This document shows, one piece after another, positions 24,890 through 35,239 of a stretch of DNA of 64,000 nucleotides. Every line of letters begins with the position of its first letter. Within the stretch, counting starts at the first letter, position 1. The stretch is from NCBI GenBank assembly GCA_963457665.1, contig OY735209.1, positions 5,119,581 through 5,183,580 of the forward strand, read 5' to 3'. This DNA is from Thysanoteuthis rhombus (taxonomy: Eukaryota > Mollusca > Cephalopoda > Oegopsida > Thysanoteuthidae). The position numbers were made by a program, and so were the translations under genes. The notes beneath the pieces were generated by a model. The model saw nothing but the letters and a program-made list of their open reading frames with translations, was not told the origin of the DNA and did no database searches.

Positions 24890-25915
24890 ATGATAAAGGT
24901 TTTTTCATGTGTTTGCAAGTGACATTTTAGTTCTGAAATGAATAAATTTTATATCCATTGTGTTTGCATGTGTTTTCAAATCAGATGTCCTCATAAATGC
25001 TGAGCTAGACATGAGTATGGTTTTTCTCTAGTGTATACTCATATGTGGGCTTTTAAATTCAATCTCTTTAAATACTGAACAACACACTTCATATGAATAT
25101 GGTTTCTCTCGTGTGTGTTTGCAAATTTATTTTATAAACCTGAATTGAATGAAAATGCTGAGCCTCACACTTCACATAAATATGGTCATTCATGTGAGTG
25201 TGTTCGCATGTGAGTTTTAAAATCTGAATTGTATGAAGGTGATGAATCACATTCACATAAATACGGTTTCACTCCAGTGTGTGTTTGCATTTGAATTTTT
25301 CAAAATTTGATCTCTATGTAAATGCTGAACCACACACTTTGTATGACTTTTTGCAGGTGTGTCAGCATGTGAGTTTTTAAATGTGATCTCCTTTGAAATG
25401 ATGAACCACAAACTTTACATGAATATGGTTTCACTCCTGTAAGTGTTATTCAGTGAGTTTTTAATGCTGAAACACACTCTTCACATGTATATGGTTTCTC
25501 GCAATGGTGTATTGGCATGTGAGTTTTTGAACTTGAATTGAATGAAAATGCTGAATCACACATTTCACATGAACACAGTTTCTCTCCAATGAGTGTTTGC
25601 ATATGAATTTTCAAATTTTGTCTATGCGTAAATGCTGAACTAAACGTTTCATATGAATATAGTTCCTCTCTAGTGTGAGTTGACCAGTGAGATTTTAAAT
25701 GTGAACTCTGTGGAAAAGATTAGGCACATTCTTAACATGAATGTGTTTTTTCTCTGATGTGTGCATGCGTGTGATTTTTCAGATAAGAACTGTGTAAATG
25801 CCTAACCCCACACTTCACATGAGTGCCATTATTCCCCATGTTCTCAGGTGACTTTTTAATGCTGAATCGTGTGAATGCTGAACCACAAATATGGTTTTTC
25901 TCCTGGGTGTCTAAT
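24890..25915 (-). pseudogene. Wholly decayed C2H2 zinc-finger array
   Basis: About 12 finger units with an 84-base spacing are recognisable on the minus strand from repeated linker words ('tgaatatggtttctct', 'gcatgtgagttttt', 'aatgctgaaccacacac' on the plus strand), but no frame longer than 60 codons survives. Deletions, stops and lost Cys codons are everywhere, for example a whole linker missing near 25185. The upstream edge stops near 25915 with no recognisable 5' untranslated segment, so it may have arisen from a partial duplication. It is dead. Confidence 0.85.
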
Positions 25916-26069
25916 ATTTTCTTCCATCTTCATTAAAAAACCATCAACCAAAATTGCCATCACAGGTTTCTTCAGTTTTCAAGTTGTTTGCTCTGACTAG
26001 CTAGCTATATATGTATCACGCATACAGGCCACATCAATGAAGCTAGAGGGCTGAAAATTCAAACACTTT

Positions 26070-26365
26070 TTGTTATGTTAGGAAAAATAAGACATTTTTC
26101 AACTAATTGCCCTGATAGGCTGTTAGTGATGAGTTCAATTTGTTGCTATGTAAGTTTATACTAAATGGGTACCTTAGTTTGTTTCAGGAAATGTTTCATA
26201 TTTATTTGAAAAATCGGACTTTTTCAGTGATCCTTGCCAAATAAAAAGCGCAAGGGGTAACTTATTCACTGAACCCCCCTTTTTTAATTGATTACCCTAA
26301 ACACAGCATGCTGCCAAAAGACTTTGGTTTCATAGCATTTTTTATTGAGTGACTCACCAGACCTG
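26070..26365 (-). repeat. Dispersed repeat R, inverted copy
   Basis: Its reverse complement aligns with 48575-48930: 'ggtctggtgagtcactcaat' against 'ggtctggttagtcactcaat', then 'ggcagca' and 'gggtaatcaatta'. It carries no open frame. Confidence 0.5.
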
Positions 26366-26686
26366 TTTTTTTTTTATCAATTGCTTTTCACTGCAACTTA
26401 CTCGGACTATTCATCTACGTCAGCAAACTAACAGCACTGATCTGAACTTGAGCTCTTGCATTCTTTCCACTGAAGGAAACTTCCTATAAATTGGTTATAG
26501 GTGATGTCTCATATGAAGTTGAAGTAAATTTGTGACGTTATCACAGAAACTCAAGTAAGGAAAGCTGTGAAGTATTAATGATGAATAATATGTATAAAAG
26601 AAAAACCATGATTAAATTCAACGGATCAAATCAAATAATTAAAACCAAGCATTCATTTGATTTAATGAGATATTTGATATTCATCA

Positions 26687-26721
<35 letters not shown>

Positions 26722-26722
26722 C
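26687..26722. repeat. CT then TA microsatellite
   Basis: A compound run of about ten CT units followed by eight TA units. It accounts for the serine/leucine/tyrosine-rich middle of a 124-codon frame that I do not accept as a gene. Confidence 0.9.
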
Positions 26723-27590
26723 AGTATTCATTATCATTACTATGTATTTATGTTATCCATAATATTTATCACTCATCAATAATTATTATTTCATCATTTT
26801 TACAATCGATAATAATGTCGCATCCTCAAAACTATCTGGGAAAACACAACACAAAGCATTTTTTAAAAAATATAACGTATCGGCTGGAATTTCCAATGAA
26901 GAACTTTTTTTTAATGTTCTGTATCCTCTATCATAGTCAGTATTCGACATAACTTGGAAAAAATCTACATCCAGAGTTGAGGCGAAAATAATCAAAATCT
27001 ATCTAAATTCTCCAGAAAATAATCTAAGAATAATCCAACATTTCAACCCTTCATTCACCTATAAATCTATTGAAACAGTAATGATATTGAATACTAAATT
27101 AATCGTGATATTTACATTTTAGTGTTAAAGTATAAACTTATAGTCTGCAATTGTGAGGTTATTTTGTTAATGGACCATTTAAAAAAAATTGAATGCAAAA
27201 TTAAAGTGGGTGCAGTCTTCACATAGATGGAATTCCTCTTGGAGTTATCTGCCCCTGCACTTGTTGAGTGGGTTGCTTCTTTTTGTCCGATACCGTAACT
27301 TTCATCTAAACATTTAACAACGGAGGGTTGAGAAAAGAATTCTCCCTGGAATTTGAGGAAATAAAAAATCAGAACGTATTTAATTGCAAGTAAAAAGTTG
27401 ATCGATTCTAAAATATTCCAACCTTCTTAAATGCCGACGTGGAAGGGAGTTGGGACAGATTTTAATGTTCAATAATCCTGAATAATGTCGTTTTTTACAT
27501 TCTTAAAATAATTCTGCTGGAAGAAATTGTTTTTTTCTTTCAATTAGGTGCAATTAAACAAGTTAATCAAGAGTTCAGATATATTTATGA

Positions 27591-27622
27591 GTATATATAT
27601 ATGTGTGTGTGTGTGTGTGTTT
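27591..27622. repeat. TA/TG microsatellite
   Basis: A run of TA units followed by TG units. Confidence 0.85.
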
Positions 27623-27639
27623 ATAATGTATGAAAATAA

Positions 27640-27790
27640 GTAAATTCTGCGATAAGGGTTGAATTAATGTGTTGAAAAAAAAAAGAAAGAGAGCCAAACT
27701 TTTTAGTTATGGTTCTGAGGTATAGCAGTTTTCAATTATGAGCCTTTACAGGTTTCATACATGTCTTCAGACGGCTGTTGTGAATCTGTT
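27640..27790. repeat. Repeat related to the palindrome at 62500-62760
   Basis: It contains 'gataagggttgaatta', 'gaaagagagccaaac', 'tagttatggtt', 'gcctttacaggtttcatacat' and 'gtcttcag', words found in the same order at 62500-62620 and, inverted, at 62620-62760. Only one arm is clear here. Confidence 0.45.
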
Positions 27791-27803
27791 TCTGGTCATC
27801 GTT

Positions 27804-27806
<3 letters not shown>

Positions 27807-27867
<61 letters not shown>
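27807..27867. repeat. TA microsatellite
   Basis: About 30 TA units, directly next to a three-unit tandem repeat. Confidence 0.95.
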
Positions 27868-27870
<3 letters not shown>

Positions 27871-27877
27871 CGTAATA

Positions 27878-28265
27878 GACGTAACACTGTAAATCAATCC
27901 CCCACTTGAGAGCCAAATCACTTTCATCCCTAATGAAAAAAAGACTTTTCTCAAAGTACGTATGAAATGAACATCAGATGTGGCAAAAATTGACAGAAAA
28001 TCAGGGTCCAGTTTTACATTATACGTCCTGTGTAAATCACCCACTTTATAGCCAAATCATTCTCTTCCTTTATGAAAGTCACTTTTTCACAGTGTACCTA
28101 CGAAATGAACTCCGGATGTCACAAAGGGTCCGGTTTTATATTATACGCACATGGTAAATCGATCTCAGTTTTAGAGCCAATGTCCTCTTCTTCGAAAATT
28201 ACTTTTCCTCAAATACAAAGTAAAAAAATCTGGAAAAAACGAATGTCAGATTGTGTCAGAACAAT
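27878..28265. repeat. Three-unit diverged tandem repeat
   Basis: Units of about 115-150 bases start near 27878, 28028 and 28149. Each reads in order 'gtaaatc', 'gagccaa' or 'tagccaa', 'tcactttc/tcattctc', 'gaaatgaac', 'ggatgt/cagatgt' and 'ggtccagttttacattatacg' or a close form. No coding frame passes through all three. Confidence 0.65.
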
Positions 28266-28329
28266 TCATTCTGTAGAAAATTATTTTGTCATCTTTTTTT
28301 ACGTAATTTTGTAAAACCGAATCTTGACC

Positions 28330-30225
28330 TGAAAAACAAAAAAAACAAAAATAACAAACCACAAACTTTCTATTAATTTGGTTTCGTGTTTTCTGTATGT
28401 TGTAATTTATTCATGTAAAATTGTAATTCTCTCACCGCGAACGTAATAATTTGGGATAAGTTTCATTCGAAATAATAATTACGTCAGGCCGAAGTTTCTT
28501 TCTCGTATCTTTTTCAACCTAACTGTTCCCATAGAAGAATAAAATCCTCTCTTCAATTTCACTTGATTTCAATCCTTTAGACTCTGCACAGTGAAACTGC
28601 AGTTCTGGGGCAAGTCTTAGATGCGCATTTCTAAGTAGCAAATTTTTTTCAGTCATAAAACGTAAAATCTCAGTCAGCTTCGGCTAAAAACCAGTGGTCA
28701 GTTTTATAAACAAGAACCAGAAGTTCAATGAGGCACCCTCTGTTGAGTCTCGCCAGATCAATTGATCCAGCCCCGAATGGGAGATTTTTTTTTTCCTTCT
28801 TTTTCAACAAAGTAAAATTAAGAAGCTTCTTATCAACGGACACCTTTCTACCAAGTCGACTTGAAAAAGGCTGAGAAACAATTAAGGGACTGACGGACAG
28901 ACTCTTCTAAGAAAACTTTTTCTTTTATCTCTTCCCGCTATTGTGTTTGCAAAATGGCCGAAACGTCCATAACAGCTTCAGGTTGATTTCTTTGGCGTGC
29001 TGAATATTATCTGTACGGCATGGATTCTGCACTCTCAGTCAGTGGATAATTGAAGGTATCGGGAAGACTATCGCAAAGGCTGGCAAAAATGTCTTAATCA
29101 GTCATTTTTGATTTTTTCTCTTTTGAAAAAAAAAATTCTGTCAATTAGTTCAAGATTAGTGGTAGGGTTGTATTGACAGAATGTAATAACTGCAAGTTTT
29201 TGCACAGGAGAAAATATTTTTAAAAAAGAAGCAAACTTCTGCCAAAATGTTTTCCAAAGTCGTAGGACAAAACAAGTTTGCAAAAAGTTAGGAATAATCT
29301 TTAAATCCTTTGCAGGGGGAGTTCAACAAGCGAATCAGCGTCACTAAAAGTCATGGTAGTGCCGGCCATTATACTAAATACATTGCGGTAAGGGGTAAAA
29401 AAATTCAACATTTCTATTAAACAATCCACTCGTTTTTCGCCAAGATTCTACCATTTTAGGACTACTGAATTACTAAATGCAGTATTACCGACTTACTGTA
29501 CAACTGTCCGGATATAGGTCTGGTTATAGGAAAGAAAAGATTCTCAAGGTTTTACGAGGGGGGAGGTCTATTTACAATGTGACGATGATGATGAAAGAGG
29601 CTCTTATTATCCGCCATTTTCATGTAAGTATGGCTCAAGGTTATCAATTATTTCCCTGTTGGTTTGAAAAATCACACAAAAAGAAAAATTCTTACATTTG
29701 AAATTAATCTGGATTGGAGATTAAAGTTGATGGTGTTGAAGTAAATCAAAGAAGGAGACAATGATTCGTGTATCTCTGTGAAAATAAGGACCCACTTTAT
29801 CATTATACTTACAGGGTGAATAGAACCCCCTCACCGTCATGTATGCCTGGTTTCCCCTCCACAGAAAATTCTCTTAAATCTGAATAAAAATCCAAGGTGA
29901 TTGCTAGGTTGGTTGGAATAGTTCAAGAGTTACCTCCCTTAGACTACATTGATCTGACCAGTTTAGTGTTGTTTTCATTCATTTTCTCTTTCTCTTCATT
30001 TATTTCAGATCTTTCAAGTTTTTGTTAATCTCAGATTTATCTATGTAATCTTTAATCTTAAACATAATTCTAACTTTGACAATAATCTTGATCCTAATGT
30101 AGTACTTGATCCCTTTACCCCCCGAAGCCAACTTTTAGTCTTCCTCAGGGTGGCTCAAATCACAAACTGTAAAGTATGTTGTAGCTATTTGAATTAATCA
30201 TAAAGAAAAACATGTTAGGAAAGGG
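28330..30225. other. Intergenic DNA, no gene recognised
   Basis: No domain-bearing frame. 'ggccgaaacgtccat' near 28965 resembles the conserved tail of other repeats in the window. The part at about 29541-29600 ('aggtttta', 'ggtctatttacaatgt', 'gatgatgatgaa') recurs at about 36190-36245 and more loosely at 54185-54225, a low-copy dispersed repeat. Confidence 0.4.
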
Positions 30226-30231
30226 GAAAAG

Positions 30232-30454
30232 GACCCCCTCGACAGTGCAGATGTTTTGTAAGTTTTTCTTTGATAAATATGTTTTTCTTTTTCTTCAAGC
30301 AGCATAGGAGGCAAATGGAGGGGAAGTTGCCAAAGCAGCCATTTTCCAGCTACATTTGTCTGTTTTTTCCAAATTTAGCTGATAAAAATCTCTATTATAC
30401 AAAAAAATTGTTTCTTTTTAGATCATACAACCCTGATATTAGGTTATTTTGAAA
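30232..30454. repeat. Direct repeat copy 1 (223 bp)
   Basis: This is identical to 31506-31728 except for one A/G difference at 30280. Both begin GACCCCCTCG and end GGTTATTTTGAAA. The copies lie 1274 bases apart and are in the same orientation. They do not start TG or end CA, so they are not classical LTRs. Confidence 0.92.
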
Positions 30455-31084
30455 AGGATTGAATTCAAAAACATGAAATGGGCCCCGGACAGTTTTCCCT
30501 AGGGTGACTAGCAAGGAACAAACGGAAATTTGAGGCTGTGAGAATGTCAGACTCCCTTTGCCAAACAGAATGACCAAGTGACTGACCCATGATGTGGAAT
30601 AAGAAAGGCGAGACGTCTTAAAAGAGATTATTTCGTTCGTTGAAAAGTGAAACTATCTAAATCTATAGATCTTCTATAGATTATTAAGACAGGCATCATT
30701 TCTTAATGACACGGGTACATGGAAATATATACAACTGTAATAACCTTGGATCTTTATTCAAATTTTATAGCTTTCTCATGTACGTACTTTAAATGGAACA
30801 TTAACTACTTAGCTTTGAATTTTTATGAATCATCATGAAATTTCCATTGATTCATTCATCATACAATGGGAAAATTTAGTTTTCAACTTTTAATATTGAA
30901 GTGCAAAAACAATCGATACATGACATTATGGGAAGAAAAATTCTCAATGAGTAACAAGAGTTCTCTAGACTTTAGAGGTAGAAAAATCCCCAAAATACAT
31001 TATATATAAAACTGCCATTACCTAAAACCATTTAAAAATTTGACAAGTTTAATCATACGAATAAGATGCACTATGGCAGGGGCT

Positions 31085-31345
31085 CCCCACCTGGGGGTAA
31101 ATTTGCTGATTCTGTATTTGAAGAAAAAAAAACAAAATTTGAAATCATAATTAAGAATATTTGCAAAAATAAATAAATGAAATAATAATAATAATGGTAC
31201 ATTAAATCAAATGTTGCTATATTTTGTTAGAGGCGTCAACTTGAATTACTGAACAAAACAGAATGGAAGTAAATTTCCTTGTGAAAAGTTGCCGGGGGGG
31301 GGGGGGTATAAGTGACAAAAAAGGTAGAGAACCCATGCACCACAG
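31085..31345. mobile_element. hAT-like MITE, about 255 bp
   Basis: The left end CAGGGGCTCCCCACCT (from about 31079) and the inverted right end CATGGGTTCTCTACCT agree at 12 of 16 bases and resemble hAT terminal repeats (CAGNGGTTCTCAACCT type). Flanking 8-mers 'cactatgg' and 'caccacag' agree at five of eight, a possible worn target duplication. A run of 14 G lies inside near 31292. Confidence 0.5.
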
Positions 31346-31505
31346 GCAAATCATGTTGAAAATAAGGAATCAATTGTTACATCTTTGAATCTAGAGACAA
31401 AATAAAAAATGAGGAAGGTTCATTTTGGATTCGGGCCAACAACTTCAGGAAAATTTTTACTTTTAATATTTTGGAGAGTAGGGAGGAAGAATACCTCTAA
31501 GGCAT

Positions 31506-31728
31506 GACCCCCTCGACAGTGCAGATGTTTTGTAAGTTTTTCTTTGATAGATATGTTTTTCTTTTTCTTCAAGCAGCATAGGAGGCAAATGGAGGGGAAG
31601 TTGCCAAAGCAGCCATTTTCCAGCTACATTTGTCTGTTTTTTCCAAATTTAGCTGATAAAAATCTCTATTATACAAAAAAATTGTTTCTTTTTAGATCAT
31701 ACAACCCTGATATTAGGTTATTTTGAAA
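31506..31728. repeat. Direct repeat copy 2 (223 bp)
   Basis: Second copy of the repeat at 30232-30454; see that entry for identity. The 60-codon frame inside each copy is kept only because the copies are almost identical. Confidence 0.92.
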
Positions 31729-31949
31729 TTTTGAAGAGAAAAATCTTTTTCTCCTTCCTTCCTTTCCCAGGAACTAAGTTAGGTTCTGACGTGCGATGCT
31801 CACCCACTTTCTTAAGCCCTGCTGACATATACACATAGATACGTGTTTTACTTCCATGTAGGTAATATCTGCTTTAAATAATACCTCAAATAAGTAAAAA
31901 GCTCTAAGAGAGCTCATACAACTGCCAATGCCATTGTCAGGGGGAATAA

Positions 31950-32245
31950 TTGCACATGGATCTGCCCCAAAATTTAAACACTTCAGTTCTTCGGTAGTTT
32001 ATTGTCTGACCCTTCAATAGAAATTCATTGAGAACTTTTGGAGATATTGTTTGGGCAGTCATGAGCGTATACATAGATATGATTGAAAAAAAAAAAACAA
32101 AAAAAAACACAGCAAAGAAAAATCCGTCAGAAAACAATTCCTGGATCCACCCCAACATTTTACTAATTCTTCCATATCCTATCGCCAACCTTTCCACGTG
32201 ATTCATTCTGAACTTTTGGAGATATTGGGTGGACAGTCGAATCAA
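31950..32245. repeat. Two related repeat units with 'gaacttttggagatatt' motif
   Basis: Units at about 31958-32075 and 32143-32240 share 'tggatctgccccaaaattt'/'tggatccaccccaacattt', 'gaacttttggagatattg' and 'ggcagtc'/'gacagtc'. From memory this type of motif is common in the 3' ends of RTE-type LINEs and their SINEs, but no coding part is next to it. Confidence 0.45.
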
Positions 32246-32299
32246 CAGAAAAATAAACAAACAAACCAATAGATACGACCAGAAATCTCTTTCCAACTT

Positions 32300-33040
32300 T
32301 GTTTACAGACATAAGGGTTTTCGTATTAAGTATTTTCTCAGCTTTTGACTGTATAAAAATTCCTTGTCATATTACCTTGACTGGAGAAAGATCTTCCGAC
32401 TGTAATTTTCAAAAAGGTGAGGTCTGATTGGTTGCAGAGATAGTTATGTTATTTCCTACCAATTCCAGAAATTGGTATTCAAGTTCAGGTTCAAGCCAGG
32501 TGGTTGAATGTTGATTATTCAAGGTAGACATCTTCTTCAATGAAATCATCCTTCTCACAAGAGCTTTGTAAATAACTGCCTATGATATTCAGCTTGAGTT
32601 TCTTGAATCTTTTTTCATTCCTGATCAATTTTGATGGGGGCAAATTTTTCATGACTCACATTTGTTGTTACAGTTGTAATCTAACACTTGACTCAACATA
32701 GGAACAAATAAATAAAAAAAATAAGTAATCTATAAGTTTTAGTGTTCATTATGAGGGTACAAATTAGGCTTATTGCTTCACAAGTAATATCAACCTTTGC
32801 AAATTCTCATAAAACAGTATCTTCTATTATATATATATTTTTTAGACAAGTGAAATCAAAATTTCAATACTCATAGAGTAGCCAGCAAGTTCAGGTGGAA
32901 TTCACAGAACAGACAATAAAATCAAATTGAGTCGACAGTAATTCATGAATAAGATTCCGTGAAATATTTTTGGTTGTTATTTTGAGACTGCTTTTACCAA
33001 TGTTCATTAGATTCGTTTTGGGAAGAAACTTTTATGGAGT
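32300..33040. other. Intergenic DNA, no gene recognised
   Basis: No gene, repeat or RNA recognised; a short AT run (tatatatatatt) lies near 32830. Confidence 0.4.
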
Positions 33041-33049
33041 TGTTCCGAG

Positions 33050-33195
33050 CAAGTATTGCCTTATCTCGGAATTTTTGAGATGAGGTATTATTATTATTTC
33101 TATTGATATTCGGACCATCCTCATCTTGGTTGTTTTTCATACAACGTTTCGGCCGTTGCACTCTACGGCCTTCGTCAGGTATCATCTGGTAGATT
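33050..33195 (-). mobile_element. SINE tail fragment with conserved GGCC hairpin
   Basis: On the minus strand it contains 'gttacttcccca', CTGACGA, a stem GGCCGT/ACGGCC with a short loop, GAAAC, then 'gttgtatg' and 'caaccaagatgaggat'. The same string with four or five changes ends the SINE at 46163-46440. The CTGANGA ... GAAAC arrangement (33146-33178) resembles the core of a hammerhead ribozyme. The tRNA-like head is missing; sequence beyond 33195 belongs to another element. Confidence 0.6.
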
Positions 33196-33305
33196 TTGGG
33201 GAAGTAACTTAGGAACATCACCACTAAGGCCAAGCATGTGGCTTCGATATGTAGATGACACCTTCGTACTATGGCAACATCCGGAAGACCCAAATTTGTT
33301 CACAC
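33196..33305 (+). mobile_element. Penelope-like element reverse transcriptase fragment
   Basis: The plus-strand frame reads TSPLRPSMWLRYVDDTFVLW then QHPEDPNLF. The R-Y-V-D-D-T-F-V motif, with two catalytic Asp, and the preceding P-x-M-W, are typical of Penelope-like reverse transcriptases. Only about 36 codons remain. The fragment is bounded by the SINE tail on one side and by the dead TRIM-type gene on the other, and the frame ends soon after 33305. It cannot encode an active enzyme. Confidence 0.7.
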
Positions 33306-34840
33306 AAAAATCTGTAATTTCTTTTTCAATTTTCACCACTTGAATTTTTTCTCTGTTTGGATTGAAACAAAATATTTCAGAAAAATCGTCATCTATTCCC
33401 TGAAAATTCCCAGGCAAGGGATCGATATGAAGTAAGATCCTATACTCCTTTTGCCAATTTTGAAGTTCAATTGTTTTTATATTTTTGCTTTTTGTGAAGG
33501 AATCTATTGGAAACAAGCATCAGAAATTAAAATTCTTCCGTTCATTTGAAATAAAGACTAAAATCTACTTTCTGTGTCATGATCAATAAGATCTATCATT
33601 TTTTAAAAATGGGTGATTTTTCTTCTCTCTCCAAAAAATATGGCTTCCCTTCGAACAGAACAGTAACAACAACATCCGGGGAAATTGAAATGATACATGA
33701 GGGTTTGAATTATTCAATTCCGTCAAATAAAAGACATTCACAAACAAAGTCTCTGCATTCAGTGTATTTGATTATTTGAAGGATAGAAAAAAAATCACTA
33801 AGAAGGATCTGATTGTCCCATCTGGGTTCTATTGTTTGTGAAATACAAAAATTTTTGCAGCAGATAATTCTTCTACCATTAAAGATACAGAACCAATATC
33901 TTTGGTTTAGAGGTGTTCCAAAACTTGCAGCCACCAATTTAGGAACGTAACTCTCAACTAGCTGTTCTCTTCCTGTCCAACTGTTTTTTGAAGCCGAAAT
34001 AACACTTTCAATCCAAACATCTGCAAACTACAAACAACGTCCATGTCTTGTTGGGATTCACTCAGCAAATGATACAAGTTGATGCACTAGATCTCCAATT
34101 GTCTTGAAATTTTCTCATTTTCATCAAATAAAGGGGATTACCTTTTCATCTGCTTGGCCGTTATTTGTCTCATCTCTTCACACAACTCAATAAATTTCTG
34201 CTCTGCACTCTCTCTCATTTCTTCATAATCCTTCCATAATTGCTTGCATTTGGAATCACAATCTGCATTTAGTTGCTCGGTGAAATTATTAGTATTTTTG
34301 ATCAAACTTTTTAGACTCATCTCAAGATCGTCCATTGCTTTAGCCAGGGTAGGGCCTTGTGATTGTGATTCTGATAATATGCATCACAAAGACACATGTT
34401 ACATCACTCACAATGAAAGTCTTGCTTTTTAATGCAGATAACATGTGTCAGTCATCATTGCTTTTATTGCTTCACGCCATTCCATTTCATACAAATCTTT
34501 CGTATTGTGTTTTCATTGGAGGTTTTTATGGTATCTGCTACAATTGGTGCAAAACAGTTACCGGTGGTCATGACACCAATTTCTGGCACTGGATTCGATT
34601 CCATCCTCCAAACACAAATCGCATTCCAATTGTTGACGCCTTAAAGACTTCACCAGAAATGGTGAGAGGCTCAATAAGTCAAGAGTCAGAAGTTCATGGC
34701 ATTCTGGACACTGGTCACTTTCATCCTTCTGACCCTTGAAATTTCTGCCTAATGATGAGAGGCAGAAAGAATGAAGACATGGCAACAGGTGCACTGAAAC
34801 AGAATTTTATTTAGATTCAAAGCCTTTTCGAACAATGACC
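33306..34840 (-). pseudogene. TRIM-type RING/B-box/coiled-coil pseudogene
   Basis: Read on the minus strand, a RING second half (L-P-C-L-H-S-F-C then C-P-E-C, 34684-34794) is followed by a B-box 1 start (CDLCLEDGIESS, C-H-D-H) and, after an in-frame TAA at 34558, by LFCTNCSRYHKNL. A B-box 2-like piece (CNMCLCDAYYQNHNH) is one frame off, with a stop before it. A coiled coil of about 60 residues follows at 34138-34335. Further pieces at 33710-33937, 33600-33700 and 33310-33516 give an unidentified C-terminal region. TRIM proteins are usually E3 ubiquitin ligases. An acceptor-like TTCAG near 34796 suggests a decayed intron-containing copy, with the first RING cysteines lost or on an unseen exon. 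At least three stops and three frame changes make it a pseudogene. Confidence 0.75.
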
Positions 34841-35055
34841 AACAATTGACCTGGAAATAAAGGAAAATCATTTCGTTGAAAAAATCCTAACAAAAAAAAA
34901 AACCACTGAGCCAAAAGGAAGCAAAAAAATACAAAATCAAAGTTCAAAGCCGTGAAATGACTAAAAAAAATACGAAAATAGTCTTTATGTAAAACCCTAC
35001 TTTAAATGACCCTTTTTTTTCTCTGAGGTTTTACATTGTGAGTGAGAGAAAAGTA
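34841..35055. other. AT-rich intergenic DNA
   Basis: Nothing recognised apart from poly-A runs. Confidence 0.4.
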
Positions 35056-35059
35056 AACA

Positions 35060-35165
35060 ATGATTAGTAAGAGAGGGGAGAGTCAGAGAAATAGGGGAAA
35101 AGTAAGTAAAAAAAGAAAAAGGGGAGGGAGGGAGAGAGAGAGAGAGATAAAGACAGAGAGTAAGA
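35060..35165. repeat. GA-rich low-complexity tract
   Basis: Purine-rich on the plus strand with repeated GAGA and GGGA words, about 100 bases. It causes a spurious serine/proline-rich frame on the opposite strand. Confidence 0.75.
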
Positions 35166-35239
35166 CGAAGAGGTTTGTTAACATTAAATTTTGTTTTCTT
35201 CAGAATTGCTTTTAATCCTCTTCTCATTAAATAGATTTT

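Noticed and set aside
26578..26952. 124-codon frame
   Set aside because: The centre is encoded by a CT/TA microsatellite and no domain or related copy supports it.
30270..30577. Matching 60-codon frames in the two direct repeats (30270 and 31544)
   Set aside because: Their conservation is explained by 99.5% DNA identity of the repeats; the peptide is phenylalanine-rich and unlike any domain.
31937..32296. 119-codon hydrophobic minus-strand frame
   Set aside because: It is the antisense of a two-unit repeat with a poly-A run; the hydrophobic run comes from poly-T codons.
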